Shown here one piece after another: positions 26,149 through 39,273 of a stretch of 64,000 nt of DNA (positions are counted from its first letter, which is position 1; the number at the start of each line of letters is the position of its first letter). Position numbers and translations under genes: made by a program. Origin of the DNA: Callipepla californica brunnescens (taxonomy: Eukaryota > Chordata > Aves > Galliformes > Odontophoridae); contig JALIRH010000050.1 of NCBI GenBank assembly GCA_023055505.1, positions 1,612,001 through 1,676,000 on the forward strand. Reading direction: 5' to 3'. The notes beneath the pieces were generated by a model. It was not told the DNA's origin. It ran no database searches and saw only the letters and a list, made by a program, of their open reading frames with translations.

Positions 26149-27945
26149 GAATCACTGAATGGCCTGGGTAGAAAAGGACCTCGAAGTTTCCACCCCTCTG
26201 CCAGGGGCAGGGTTGCCAACCACTAGACCAGGCTGTCCAGAGCCACGTCCAGCCTTTCCTTGAGTGCCTCCAGGAAGAGGACATTCACAACCTCTCTGAG
26301 AAACCTGTTCCAGTGCATCACCACCCTCTGAGTGAAAAATTTTCTCCTAACATCTAACCTAAACACATCCCCACCTTATTTTAAAACTATTCCTCCTTGT
26401 CCTGTCACTATCAACCCATGTAAACAGTTCCCCTTCCTGTTTATACACTTTTCAAGTATGCGAAGCCCTCGGTGAGGTCTCTCAGGAGCCTCCTCTCATC
26501 CAAACTAAACAAGTCCAATTCCCTCAGCCTTTCTTCATAGCAGAAATGCTCCAGCCCTCTGATCATCTTAGTGGCCCTCCTCTGGACCCATTCTAAGAGC
26601 TCCACATCTTTCTTGTGCTGTGGGCTCCAGGCCTTGATGCAGTACTCCAGAAAGGGCCTAACAAGAGCTGAGTAGAGGGGTACAATCACCTCCTTCTCCC
26701 TGTTGGCCACCCCTTTTTTTGTTGATGGTGGTAATGTTTTTTGTTGTTTTTTTATTTTTTTATTTTTTTATTATTATTATTTTTAAGTCAGACCAGGATA
26801 CAGTTGGCCCTCCAGGCTGCAAGCATGCACAGCTGGCTCATGTCCAGCTTCTTGTCCACCAGGACCACCAAGTCGTTCTCCACATGGCTGCTCTCCAGAA
26901 GTTCCAACCCCCAGACTGTGTAAATACCTGGGATTGACCCAGCCTTACACTTGGCCTTGTTGAACCTCATTATTCTCACACAGGCCCACTTCTCCAGCCT
27001 GTACAGGTCCCTCTAAACAGCTTCCTTTCTCTCCAATGTACTCACTACACCAGTCAGCTTGGTGTCATCCACAAACTTGCTGAGGGTGCACTCGATTCCA
27101 TAATTCCATAATGTCATTGATGAAGATGTTGAAAACTGGCCCCCAGGGGACACTACTCTTGACTGGCCTCCACCTAGACACAGAACCATTGATCAAAGCC
27201 CTTTGCAAACAGCCAACTAATCCATTGAATAATCTATTTTTCAAATCCATACCTCTCCAATTTAAAGAGAAAGATGTACTGAGGAACCATGTCAAAGGCC
27301 TTGCATTAGTCCAGGTAGATGACATTTGTCACCCCTCCCCTGTCTATTAAAGCTGTCACTCTATCATAGAAGGACACCAGATTGGTCAGGGAAGATCTAC
27401 CCTTGGTGAGGCCATGCTGACATCTTCATCTCATACGTGCCTTAACATGGTACCCAGAAAGATCTGCCCTATGATCCTCCCAGGCACAGAAGTGAGGCTC
27501 ACAAGCCTGTAAAACCCATCTTGTTATTTTCCACATCCCTTGCCAAGTTCAGCCTTGGATTTCCCAATCTTATCTCTACACATGCAGACAACAGGGCTAC
27601 ACAGCCCTGCTTCCACTTCCCATACATTTCTCTCTTTTCCGTCAGTTTAAACTGCAGGTACTTACTCAGCCATGTCAGTTGCCCACCCCCCTCCTTGATT
27701 TCATCTGCTGAGGGATGGAGAGCTCTTGCACTCACAGAAAGGTGTCCTTAAAGAGCTGCCAGTGCTGTTCTGTTCCTAAGACCCTAAGGACAGTTTCCCA
27801 GGAGATCCAATCCAGCAATTCCTCAATCACCCTGAAGTTTGCTCTCCTGAAGTTCAGAGTCCTGACAACCTTTTGCCAGGTATGCATTCCTCCAGATCAC
27901 AAACTCCATCAGGGCATGATCCAGCCCAGGCTGGATATTCATTAT
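26149..27945 (-). mobile_element. CR1 LINE, largest copy: endonuclease-RT linker to 3' end
   Basis: Read from right to left this is one 5'-truncated CR1. At 27735-27500 the minus frame contains a KREMYGKWKQG segment and then LNLARDVENNKMGF, matching the region between the endonuclease and reverse transcriptase domains of avian CR1 ORF2. At about 27500-27300 pieces resembling YRPVSLTS, the [11 protein letters not shown] segment and a CKAFD motif (RT domain) follow. At 27180-27090 is WRPV...GPVFNIFINDI, then LSKFVDDTKL. The catalytic box is FVDD (27075-27064), where the family usually has FADD. At 26610-26441 [20 protein letters not shown] marks the C-terminus. The left edge is the 3' end. Stops and frameshifts break the ORF, so the copy is inactive. 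It lacks the endonuclease core and ORF1. Confidence 0.93.
26716..26789. repeat. T-rich low-complexity expansion inside the CR1
   Basis: Between two CR1 segments that should be adjacent (the one encoding the REVI.PLYS block and the one encoding the preceding A..AN.I segment) lies about 65-70 bp of T-rich sequence with GTT and ATT runs. CR1 similarity resumes at about 26790. It looks like slippage expansion of a short T-run that the family has nearby, though a small insertion is possible. Confidence 0.75.
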
Positions 27946-28579
27946 CATGATATTGATATTTATCATCAGTTTCCCTAATGAAAATGGCAAAATGACTATC
28001 TATCAGTATTTCCTTTTATTGCCTGAGTATATAATTTGAAATTAGCAGCTTTATTCTCCAAATTTTTTAATAGATCTTCCCATTTCTTCAGTTCACCTGG
28101 CTACACCCTGGTGAGACAAACTGATTTTAGAATTTATTTTTTTTTTAAATCAGGCTTCACACAAGAACTGAAAGATAATCTGTTCTGGATCAGAATGGTG
28201 TCAAATGAAAGCCTTCCAAATTTAAATTATATTATAATATTGTAGCACTTTAAAGTTAAGTATCTTAACATCTCATTCTTAAATTTCCAGTATTGGATCA
28301 TATGCTGAACGTACCTTTCACATTTGCGTATTCTGATGGAAAGTTATGTAACTGATTATATAATTCGTGTTGGATAATGGGTTATTAGCAGTAATATTTG
28401 TTATTTGTATTGCATTAGTGTCTAGAGGTAAAATTAAGCTAGAGGCTCTACTGCATTAGTGAATATAGAGTATCCTCAAATTTCAGCTAAGCAAGACTTC
28501 AGAAACATGAATGTTTAGCTGAACACATTAACACTCAACTCAAACTGCATTTGGTATCCAGCTTCTGTATCCATACAGA

Positions 28580-28626
28580 AGGGGATCAATAGGGATCAAA
28601 TAGGCAAAATAGGGGATCAATAGGGA
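28580..28626 (+). repeat. Short tandem duplication, 31-bp period
   Basis: The block AGGGGATCAATAGGGA occurs at 28580 and again at 28611, with a partial copy of the same motif between. It looks like recent slippage or a tandem duplication. Confidence 0.85.
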
Positions 28627-29741
28627 ATTTTCTTTCAGTTTAATCTTTTTAATCGTAAAAGCTACTGAATGAAAACTTAACATTTTCTGTATGTATATTC
28701 ACTAAAGCCCTAACAGAAAGGAGGATAATACGGCTTGAATGAGATGAGCAGGTATAGTAGTAGAAATAAGCAAGAGATCATGGACACAGAACATCCTCAG
28801 TGCTGCCTTAAAGGAGTCTCTTGCCTGATCTACTTCTACCTTGAAAGAATCAACATGTCTTCCAGACACTGAGCAAGATAAGATTCACAGTGCTTTCACA
28901 TTTAAATTCCCTTTCTCACAGAGCTCCCAAATATCAATTGCTCTTAGATAGGCTTCAGTCCTCTGGAGTCCTCACTATCCATCCAGTAGGCTCTGGAACT
29001 CTCCCTCCACCAACAGTTCTATAAGTGGAAATCACCATTAGTTAGAACAGGAAATTCAGGAAATAAAAATTCCCAGCTTGTACCCAAACATTCAGTGTTC
29101 TCATTAATCCAAATATTTTTGCACAAAGCAAGCTGGCAGATCTCCAGCAACTCTAAGATATTTACCTTACCTGAAGGAATAAAAAAACAACAACAACAAA
29201 AAAAAACCTACTACCATAGAACTACTCACATAACTTTATACGCAAGTTTTAACATTCTGTGTTACCCTTGACTCTGCTTGAGACAGGTCATAAATAGAAA
29301 TTATATAAAAATGATTTGCAGCTGTGAAAATTAGTTCACTGTACAATTTGCATAAAGTATCATCCATGACATTCATTGAATATCACAATAATAGTCATAG
29401 GAAGGTGAACATCCATATGTTTGCAGGATCTAGGCCTAAAAATATAGATCTTGGCAAGGTATGGAGTCTCCAGGGGACTTGTAATCTAATTAAATCTGAC
29501 AAAAGTGTTCAGATCCAAAAACTGACTTCCTTTTTTTGCTAGGACTTATTAAAAACTACAATTAAGGAGATGATGGGTTGTTTTGGTTTATTGTCCCATA
29601 TTGGTTCTACTTGAATTTAGTTTACAAGCAGCTAATTGTGGTGTGAGTAGGCCTTTCCCTTTCTTTATGACTGGATAATCTTGGATCTTATCACACAACC
29701 CATTTCTATCCTCATCATGAAGTTTTTGTACAATCTACATT

Positions 29742-29763
29742 AAAAAAAAAAAAAAAAAAAAAA
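29742..29763. repeat. Poly(A) tract, 22 nt
   Basis: Uninterrupted A run followed by a purine-rich AGAGAAGAG stretch. Confidence 0.95.
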
Positions 29764-30625
29764 GAGAAGAGCAAAAAGAGAGGCATGACTTAATTAGTTT
29801 TTCCCATTATTCTTCAAAACTACAATGTATCACTGATTATGAAATATCTTCGTGAGATGGAAAATGAAAGCCAAGAACTCAGTGCACCAAGTTAATAGCT
29901 ACTACTTAAATCTCCATTCCCAGTTCATCACTCTGGAAGCAAAACAAAGTCTTTACTCTTTCTTTTAATCAGAACATTTATGCTGAATTTTAGGCGGCTT
30001 TATAATACATTCATGTCTGTAGGTAACTCTAAATACTTATTTTAAATATCAACCAGCATTTAATTTTATGTTTTTAGAAAAAATAATACCTGGATTAATG
30101 GATACTGAAAAGAGAACTATATCCAATATTTTGCAAATATATATGTGCATGTGTCAGCTATTGATATAGAATATATTCACAAGAAAACAGTGTTTGTCTA
30201 CCAGTAAAAATGCCATCACAGTACCAGCCTCCATGCTAACACTTCAAAATTGTCCTCCACCCTCTCTAACTTATGATGTACAATGAGAAAATGTTCAGTG
30301 CACTTTAGATTTGAATGACAGTATGAAGAATTAAGGGTGCAAACAGAAGCATCAGAACGTAGAATAAATACTGCTACATGTCACCAAATAAATAAGAAAA
30401 CGTACCACAAGAAATTTATGACAACATCATGGAATAAAGAGAAAATTCATCTCCAGCTGGAAATAAATCATTCTACAACATGAAAAGATTAGGGAAATAG
30501 ATAAGGAAGCAGGAGAAAGCAAAACCTCAAATTATATCTGCTGAACATTCTAAAAAGCAGAGCCCACAAGAGTTAGTATATACTCCATATTCACCACAAA
30601 TTGCTCCTTACATGCACTTTCATAT

Positions 30626-30629
<4 letters not shown>

Positions 30630-30656
<27 letters not shown>
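30630..30656. repeat. Poly(A) tract, 27 nt
   Basis: Uninterrupted A run. No retroposon body is recognised to its left. Confidence 0.95.
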
Positions 30657-32067
30657 GTATGTTTTTTCACTAGAAAACTCATGTGGGAATAGTACAGGTA
30701 TAGTTAATTAATTTGGTGACAGTATCAATATTTTACATCTGTTCTTGTTGCAGAGGAATTTAGGTACAAAGAGAACAATACCAAACCACTTAGGGAACAT
30801 ATTTCTTAAAATGCACTTGCTAAGCAAGATGTGCACAGCAGGTGGCTGCTACTGTTCTAATCTGCAACACTCACTACACACCCAAAAGCATCAAGGGTCC
30901 TGCTCCTTCACTCCAGCTCAGATGGAATGCATGGGGTTCTCCCACTAACCCAGGGTACCAGGACTCTCACTCCACCTGCTCCAAGGTCCCATTCTGTTGT
31001 CAAGCCCCAACACTTCCTGGCTTCACCTCAGGCCCAGTCTGCTCTATAACATCAGAGGTCCATTTATTTGTTTCTCAGCCTCCCTGATCTCATAAGAGGG
31101 GTTACTCTTATTTTTGTCTTAAAAAGTTGGATGTTAATAACAGTTATATCTACTCCTGCATTTTCAGATCGTTATTAACCCAGTCAGAGCCAGACAATAT
31201 TTTTGTCTTATTCAAATGTACAATGAAATATTAGTCAATATTTTGCTTGGGAAGAGGCATTACTTTAAGATAGGCTTCACTCCATGATAATTGTGCATCA
31301 TACAGCAAGCTTTGCTCAGAGTTCTCCAGTTATTTTACATGAAAGGTGTAATGAGATTAATCACCTAAATTTTCAGATGCCAATTATTTTTTCATTCATT
31401 TGTTTTACCTTCTCTGGCTATATGATACAAAAGTTTGTTCTTTGATTTCTCCAGTATGCCCTGCCAAATTCTTCCTGAGAGGTTCAGAACTACCGCAGAT
31501 AACAGTCGATCAAAGGACACTTAAAACAAAACAAAAACAACAACAAAAAAAACCCTTTATCTGGGTTATTAGTAAAAAGAGATAAATAAATTTCTCTGAT
31601 TTGATTTCAAGATAACACAAACACTGTACGTTCAAGAGGTTAGCCAAAACTCAGAAGTTACCAGATTCATATTAACTTAAGATATGCTGTGAAGAAAGCA
31701 TAGAAATAGTTGAAGAAAAAGTGTATACATATAAACAGAAAACTAAATGAAAATGGCACAAAAGAAAGAAATAGATCCAAACAAAAACAATTTTCTTTAT
31801 TTTTTGATCATTCAAAATGGGCTTCTCTTCTGAATCGTGAGATCAAATTGTCATCCTCATTCATATACCTTTGCACTGCTGTGACATTAAAACCATTCTG
31901 AACAGACCATTAGCGGAAGTTCTTTTACACAATATTATGTAAGATACTGCTGTAATGGAAATCCATCAAAGTTACAATTTATAATTCTGCTTGTTCATTT
32001 TCAATGCTTTTTTGAAAGCCAGTGTAGGAAACAACAATCTCACACTAACTCCATATCTCTATTGTAA

Positions 32068-32354
32068 TGTGATGGAAAGCACAGCAAAGACAGCAGAGCA
32101 GCAAGGTCCCAGGCTACAGCAAGTGAGGACTTGCTCAAATACAACAGCTGCAGACACAAAAACAAAGGCAAGCAGCTGCTTACCTTCAGAAAGCCTCAGA
32201 TATACAGAAATCTCCAACAAAATACCTGCGCAGCTAACCCTTAAATGAGGTCTGGGAAGTGCATTGCATGCACCTGAGTTCCCGTGGGTTAGCCCTGCCT
32301 TCTTACCAGGTGCTCAATCACTGATTCAATCTGTGATGTAGCATTTCCACTACA
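32068..32354 (+). mobile_element. LTR-like dispersed repeat, member C
   Basis: Related to the blocks ending at 47389, 61614 and 63908. Shared landmarks in order are ATCTCCAAC, ACCCTTAAATG followed by GGTCTGGGA, a CACCTG, and CAGGTG.TCAATCA.TGATTCA with TGTGAT close to the right end. The right ends of three members finish in CA and the fourth in GCA. A TGTGATGGAAA block at 32068 is also seen at 63670 and may mark the left end. TG...CA limits, size near 290 bp and a TTAAA-type box in the middle fit a solo LTR, but no matching target-site duplication is visible and the family is not recognised. Confidence 0.5.
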
Positions 32355-33789
32355 GCTATCAAACAGTCACATAAATTTTTCCAGATTCCAGAGAAATGGG
32401 CTTTCATGTTCTCTCTAGCAAATATGATTTTAAAAACTGAATACAAATTAAATTCAATTGTTCCTTATGTTATTGCTAGTATTTGCATTTCATTTAGCTC
32501 AGACTGCTGCTGTTTCACACATCCTTCATGCTTAGTTTCTAAATGTATTCTCAGATGTTAATCCAATACTGCATTTTCAGCCTGACATTTCTCTGTCTGG
32601 ACCTTTTTGCCCAAATTTCACAGGGTTTATCATTACCTTGGCTTCTGAGAGTCAAGCTGTTTGCATTTTTATGCTTCTCAGGCTCTCAAACAGACAAGTC
32701 ACTAGAATCCTTATAAACACTCTCTGCTTTTGCTTTGGGTTATCTAATGTATCCTGATGGCATTTGACTCTTCTTGCTTTTCTATTTTTTTTCACTGCAG
32801 GTGTTCTGGAAATTTGACTGTAAACCACCACCACAGACAGTCGGTGAAAATGTTCTGTGATAAAATATAAAGAAAACAAACAGTGTTGTCAATGTGCTGA
32901 GCACGCTGCCCTTATATAATTTGGCTTCTGAAGGATTTTTTCAAGAACAATCTTTTCAATAGGAACAGGATCCTGAGCAGGATTCACTCAGCTTAGTGTT
33001 TATATTCAGGATCAAACTGCCATATCTGTGGCAAAAAAAGAATCCAGTACTTCCACATTCATAATTGCTGGAATAATAAATGCCATTTCCTTCCTTGGCA
33101 GCTTCACAAGACTAGCTTTGAAGATTTTGTTTGTTGATTTCTTTGCCTTCAGGACTGAAACTATTCAGAAGATTCCACAGGAATTCATTATCTTTTTTGG
33201 AAAACCAAAACCGTATTTTTTAACAAATCCACAATTTATTTAAAAAAAGAATGTTAAAATCTGGCTGTGAGGCTTGTGTTACACCTAGACTGTCAGCATC
33301 CTTGAATCCCATGTTTCATGATTGCATTTTCTTGTAAAAAATATATTATAATAGCTCCTAGAAGAAATAGGTGACTTCAATGAGGAAAAAAAAAAAACCA
33401 AAAAAAAACCACCCCACACAATATAATTTCATATCTCTTTTTTTTTCTCCATTATTTAATGATGTTTCTCAGTGTTCACACATAATGTAAAACAGTAAGA
33501 GAACAAAAAAATCATACAAAATACTCTACTACTATACTCAAAACCCAGTAAAAAAGCTGCAGAATGGTTAGTAATCTTCCAGAACAGACAGTTTAGCTTC
33601 ACCAACATAAATATTTCTTGCTTGACCTTTATCCATAAGGTAAAAGCTAAATTACTTTATTACGTGGACACTTTGAGCATGTTGTAAAGGGTAAATAACA
33701 AGAATCTAGGCACCGCATAAAAGAAACTGATGAGCAGTAACAAGGGAAAGAAGGAATTTTGTCTTCTGAGCTAGGAGTCAAAATTCAAA
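32355..33789. other. Unassigned AT-rich sequence
   Basis: No element or exon is recognised. A/C-rich low complexity lies at about 33385-33420. Confidence 0.55.
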
Positions 33790-34117
33790 TCATACAATAA
33801 TCCTTAGAGTTGGAAAAGACCTTTAAAGGTCATCTATTCCAACTCCCCTGCAATGAACAGGGACATGCAGAGCTAGATTAGGCTGCTCAGAGCTCCTCCA
33901 GCCTGACCTCAAGTGTCTGCATGGACAAGGCCTCCACCACATCTAAGTGCCTCACCACTCTCAATCTGACAGGTTTTTCCTTGTATCCAACCTAAATTTA
34001 CGTAACCCTCCCAGTTTAGTTTGAAACCATTTCCCCTCATCCTAATAAAGAGTCTGTGTCCTTCTTTAAACACTGAAAGGCAGCTCTCATGTCACCTCAG
34101 AGCCTTCTCCAGGTTGA
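33790..34117 (-). mobile_element. CR1 LINE 3' end
   Basis: The left edge has a decayed terminal repeat, then TTGGAAAAGACCTTTAAAGG and TCCAACTCCCCTGCAATGAA, which I recognise as the conserved CR1 3'UTR (reverse complement). It continues through CTCCAGCCTGACCTCAAGTG and TTTGAAACCATTTCCCCTC to the CTTCTCCAGGTTGA block from the end of ORF2, where it is truncated. It carries no usable coding sequence. Confidence 0.92.
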
Positions 34118-37100
34118 GATGTCAATGCTTTATTGACGTATACAACATTTTTATAAAAGATGATTGAAAATGTTTTCCAATATACTGCAGATTGACTGTC
34201 CAGATGACTGAAATTAATATTGAACTGCTTTATAGATCAAATCTAAGAAAAAATTTCAGAAATATAGCATACTGAGGTTTTCTTCACCCTTGTAAAATAT
34301 CATTAGATATTTAAGGCTAAAGACAGCCTTGTTATTTCAGTGACAAAGTAGAGCACTGAATGCAGAAAGTGATTGTCAAGCTGCTCCTACTGCTCAGTGT
34401 TGAATTCTATAAAAATAAAGTACATGGTGTCTTACATGTCTTGAAAAGAAGCAACTGTAAAATGTCCAGAAAAGAAAGAGACTTTCCTTTTAGACTTCAA
34501 AATTGCATGACATTTAGTATTTAAATAGACACAAACTTGACATCCAAGTATTACATTCTAAATACAAGTGCTATGTTCTATAAAATCCTTATGTTTTCCA
34601 GAATAGGCCAGAATTTTCAGGATGAATGCATATATCATTTTTAGGGACTGTACAGTCTGTTCATTACTTTTCTACACAAACTTCTAAGTTTTAACGGACA
34701 GAAACAATTGTTGTGAGACCTTTTTCAGAGTAATCCTATGCAAATGTATAAGACAGAAATCAAATATGCACTGCTAAAAATATAGATACTTAAGGCCAGA
34801 CTAGGTCTTTGAAGATTTTCAGAGTAAGTAAAATGAAGCCTGTTTCCCTCTTCATTCTGGTGAAGGCAAGAAATGGGGTCACTTCTTTGAATTTCATAGG
34901 TATCAAACACTTGGATCTTTCATTTATCTCAGGTAACTAACTTATATAATGTGACAGTTATGGGATAAATATTATTGTGAAAGTGCTACTATTGTTAAGA
35001 CAGTTCAAAAAAGTGACTTGGCTTTATTGCTTTGTGAAATAAGAGCATCACATACTCATTTTTAGAATGTGATCAAAAATAAGGTTTGTTGCTTTATTTT
35101 TTGGAAATATTAATACCCCAAACCTCTTCTGCTGTCACAGCAGATCTCAACTGTGGGATGACAACTGAACTCTAGGTAGAGGGAGAATATAGTTAAAAGA
35201 GTCACAAGGTGCCCAATTCTCAAAGATAAAAATAGCAGCAATACAGATGAACTTTTGTTCCTCTTGAAGAGAATACAGGGAACAACTGCAGCTCATAAGA
35301 AATTGAAATGAAATCTAAAGATCTGTTTGTAACAATTATCTTGGTATTGAAGAAAACCTTGGAAGCTGTCATTTGCTCTTTCTTTTCTTGCTACTCTTTC
35401 TGTAGTTTCTACAAACATTTAAATTTGTTGATAATTAATTTCACTAAATACACTTATTTTCACTAGATAATTTTGTTTATTTGTCTGTTTTTAAAGAATA
35501 TTGAGATAATACAGCTTGTTCAGCAGAGGAATTTTTTTTGCTAAAGGTGGTTTTCGAGTACCACTGAGAGTGGGAGTCAATGGAAATAAGAGTGAAAATA
35601 AAAACAAACAAACAAACTGAATTGGTTCTTTATCTCTTAAAATTAAAGCATTCATAAAAAATACCCATATATACAACACAGCTCTAGAAGAAAGAAGGAA
35701 TACTAGCCCTCTCAAATTGTTTGTGATTACATTAAACTTTTTTTTTTACTGAAAACATGATGTGTTACACAGAATAGATAAAATAAATAAGTAAATTGCA
35801 TGAAGTTTAAGCTTCCATCACAAACACAGGCCAAACAATAGCAGAAGGCTAAATTCAGAATCTGAACAGAAAGCTTTCCTAGGATAGTCTTTTCCTAGCT
35901 GTGGGTATTTGACTTAGACAATGGTAGTACTAGCATATTTATGGGAGAACTTCTAGCTTTGACCAAAGAAAAGTCTAAGGAAGTTTTCAGGTGAACTAAT
36001 CAGTAGAGAAATCTACCTCTGGTTACTTGAATCCCTGAAAGGATATTATAAAGAGAAAAACTGATGTATTTCACACAAACAAGAAGTATTCAGTATAAAA
36101 AAACTTGTTTTTATTTCATTCTCTCCTAAAGAGAAAAAAACTGAAAGCCTAGAATTTTGACTGGTGGTGAAAGCCAGATTGGCTTAACTGTTGAGGTGGG
36201 CCACAACTTCAGTTCTGCCTTCTTATAAAGTAGTAGTGCTGCTTACTAAATATTAAGGGCAGAGGAGCATTTAAAAACAAGACTCCTGCAAATTAAACTA
36301 TACTGAAGATATCTGGCAACAGCTGCCCATGATCCATAACTATTATTAGGTAAGGTATTTGTTCTAGTTTACGAAAGCTGACATTGGCTGTTATTAATTT
36401 TAGTTATGAGCTGATTCTGAGCAGCACCTAACTTCCAGGTTTCTTACTGTTTGTAGTAAGGAACACGTGAGGGATCCTGCTCAGCCAGGAAAATTCCTAT
36501 TCAGCCCATGTTCCTGAACTTGGGAGCTCAGAGGTTGTTTGGAAAGTTCTGTCTGCTCTGAAACACATAAATCTCAAAATGCTGCTTTTTACATTTATGG
36601 CTGACATTTAATTACTTTACTTTTATCCCCAGTACTTGGATAAATTTGCTATCAGTAAGTTTCCCTAGATTGTTACAGATGATATTGCAGACTACCTTTA
36701 AATTCTTTAAATCTTAACTGTACAGTTCACTGACACATATGCCAGAAAAGTGATATGAATCTTGTTTACCCCTAAAAAGTCACTATCCTGATGGTCTTTG
36801 TCATAAATCAGAAGTCTGATTCTGAAGACCACCTACAAACATTATTAATACTGTGTATGAAAACAGCCTTATTTATTAAAATAATTTCCCCATTTTGGCG
36901 GGGCTCTCTGTGGACTCATGAACTATCCAATCAAAACTAATTGCATGTCCTAAACATAAAACAATATATAATATGAGAGAAATGACAATATACATGTATT
37001 TATACACAAAGAATACATTTGTAGCAAATATGCTTAGAAATAATGATTCATCCGAACATTTTTAATTCAGTTATGAGGTGTATAATTTACAGGAGATACA

Positions 37101-39273
37101 GACCAGGTTAAAGGATGTATTAAGAGTGCCTAATCAGAGGGAGTTTTAAGCTTACGGATAAGAACAAAAAAAAAACAAACACTGCCTTCTGGGTTTTCAT
37201 TAATGAAACAGAAGAGTTGCAACACGCAATAATGAGTGTCAGAAGCAGAGGAATCAGTGGAGCAGATTTCTGAGGGATTAAAGTTTTTCTTTGTGTACAT
37301 ATAAAAAAGATTTATTAAAAAGTATTGCTGAGGAACAAAAGGAAAACATGCCCTTTCTTTCAAAATGCATTTTCCATAGCCGCCTTAAGAACACTAACAG
37401 TAAATAGAAAAGCTAAGCAAAGAATTACATTAGTATGTGCACTTCTAAAAAAGAAAAGAAGTGCAAAAAAATCTGGCCAGCTGTTAAAAAAAAAAAAAAG
37501 TAGAATTAATGTGCCTTTGTGTATCAGATTTGCAAGAATGCAAATATTGCAGCTTTTGGTCAGCTGGTTTAGAGATTAATTTCTAAGAAGTGGCTTTTTT
37601 TCCTTAAGGAAATGGACTAACAATAGACAGGTCATAAGTATGCTAAGAGGGCTGATTCTGCCATAAAAGCAGAATAGGTTGCCAACTAGAGCAGCAAAAT
37701 ATCACAGGCAGCAAAATTAATTGTGAACGTGGTTTGTGGATCTGCAGATTTTTTCTGCATTGTATCCAAGTGCATGTCTTTTTAACTTGTACTCAACTGA
37801 ATGGATCAACCAGTGGATCCAGTAAATGTGCTTTTAAAACTGCAGGGCTATATCTAAAAAAGCCTTTGTATCATCAGAAAGTTATTATTGGATAAAATAT
37901 ATAACTTTGCTTGAAACACATCATTTCCAAACAACCTGATGATTTTTTCTTTCAAGTTTCCCTAAATTGTCACCTAAAAGTACAATGTTAAATGCAGCAG
38001 TTTTACTCTTCCTCTTTATAAAGGCACCTCAGACAATTTGTGGACTAGATTTAAAAACAGAATAAGGTGAACACATACAGTTTATTTCATTTCTAAGCCT
38101 GAACTGCTTCCTCCTTCTTTTCTCCTCCTTGGTGAAAAATGTTGGAATTCCTCATGAAATAAACCCAGAAGTACAGATGACATAAAGAAAAACTTGTAAG
38201 ACTCAACTAGAACTTTAAATTGAAAAGAACTGTATTAAAAATTAATATACAGAAACTTTAAGAGCACTGTGAACTCACACCACCATCCTTTACTATTTCC
38301 ATGTGCTCCTTGTCTTTAATAGGATAGGTTTGTGCTCTAACAAACAGTCCTGAAAAGTCTAAAGTTCATAAGATTTAAGAATATACATTCTACAAAACAT
38401 TAAGAACTGTCTTTCAGACTGCTGTTGCACAGCACTACAGAAGCACAAACCATCTTTGGTGAGAACTCTTAATGTGAAGGAAAACATCTGTAAGGGAAAG
38501 GATTTGTGGTTTGCCTGTGAAAACTAGAACTGGAAGGAAACAAAGAAGTGTCGAAAGAGGAAATGAAGGAGTAAAAAAATGGAAGGACGGAGGAAGAGTG
38601 AGAAGCCAGAGATCAAAGAAGGAAGGGAGGAAGGAACTGAATTTTGCACGGAGTAATACAAGAGATGTGAAAAAGAAAATTATGTTTGGGCTAAGAAACA
38701 TTCCTACCTGCCAGACAGACAAGATGAGAGGATTGCAGAATGAAGGCCAAATATATATTTACATATATATTTTAAAAAATCTAGTATTTTCAGTTGTTAC
38801 TGTGGGGTTTAAGTTGGCAGTGACATATTATTTTGGCATGTTAGCAGACTGCTAACATGCTGTTTGAGACTCAGCAGAGATACTATATAAGTGTGTAAGG
38901 GCCTACATTTACTAAAGAAATTTCAAGAGCACATTGTAGTTCCGCTTTATAACATCATTTATAAAAGCCTTTATATCCGTCAGTGTCTCAGGGGTTACTA
39001 TAAGACTCAAGTGCTGGGATTTGGACATTTTGGATCTACATAGGCATAAAATGCCAGTCATGGTATGATTATCATAATTAGTTGATTAATAATGATGAGA
39101 AACAATAGTAACTTTATCTGGGTAAAGAGGTAGTCAACTTTACAACTACATATTTAAATGCATATTGTATCTACAATGTTAATGTGGCCAAAGTAAACAA
39201 ATGATGCATTTGTTTCATGTTTGTATTTCTACTACATATAATTTTCTGTCTTGCACAGCCTGAGGGACATGAG
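34118..39273. other. Unassigned AT-rich sequence
   Basis: No exon or element is recognised. A purine-rich stretch at 38505-38660 (Lys/Arg-rich when read on the plus strand) is low complexity. A perfect 12-bp-arm hairpin lies at 38836-38860. Confidence 0.55.
38836..38860. repeat. Perfect inverted repeat, 12-bp arms, 1-nt spacer
   Basis: GCATGTTAGCAG is followed by a single A and then its exact reverse complement. No terminator or factor site is known to me here. With a 1-nt spacer the top of the stem would have to open to form a loop. Confidence 0.9.

Larger units (their letters stand above)
27946..32067. other. Unassigned AT-rich sequence with A-tracts
   Basis: No coding exon is recognised. 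It contains a short direct duplication (28580-28626), A-tracts at 29742-29763 and 30630-30656, and a GC-richer block at about 30830-31090. The A-tracts are not preceded by a recognisable retroposon. Confidence 0.5.

Noticed and set aside
26441..26710. Minus-strand ORF resembling a reverse transcriptase-related protein
   Set aside because: Part of a broken CR1; described as a mobile element rather than a gene.
30630..30656. A27 tract as the tail of a processed pseudogene or SINE
   Set aside because: The upstream sequence has no recognisable transcript-like body or flanking target-site duplication.
38511..38855. 114-codon Lys/Arg-rich plus ORF
   Set aside because: Arises from a purine-rich low-complexity stretch and runs into TA-rich simple sequence; no domain.
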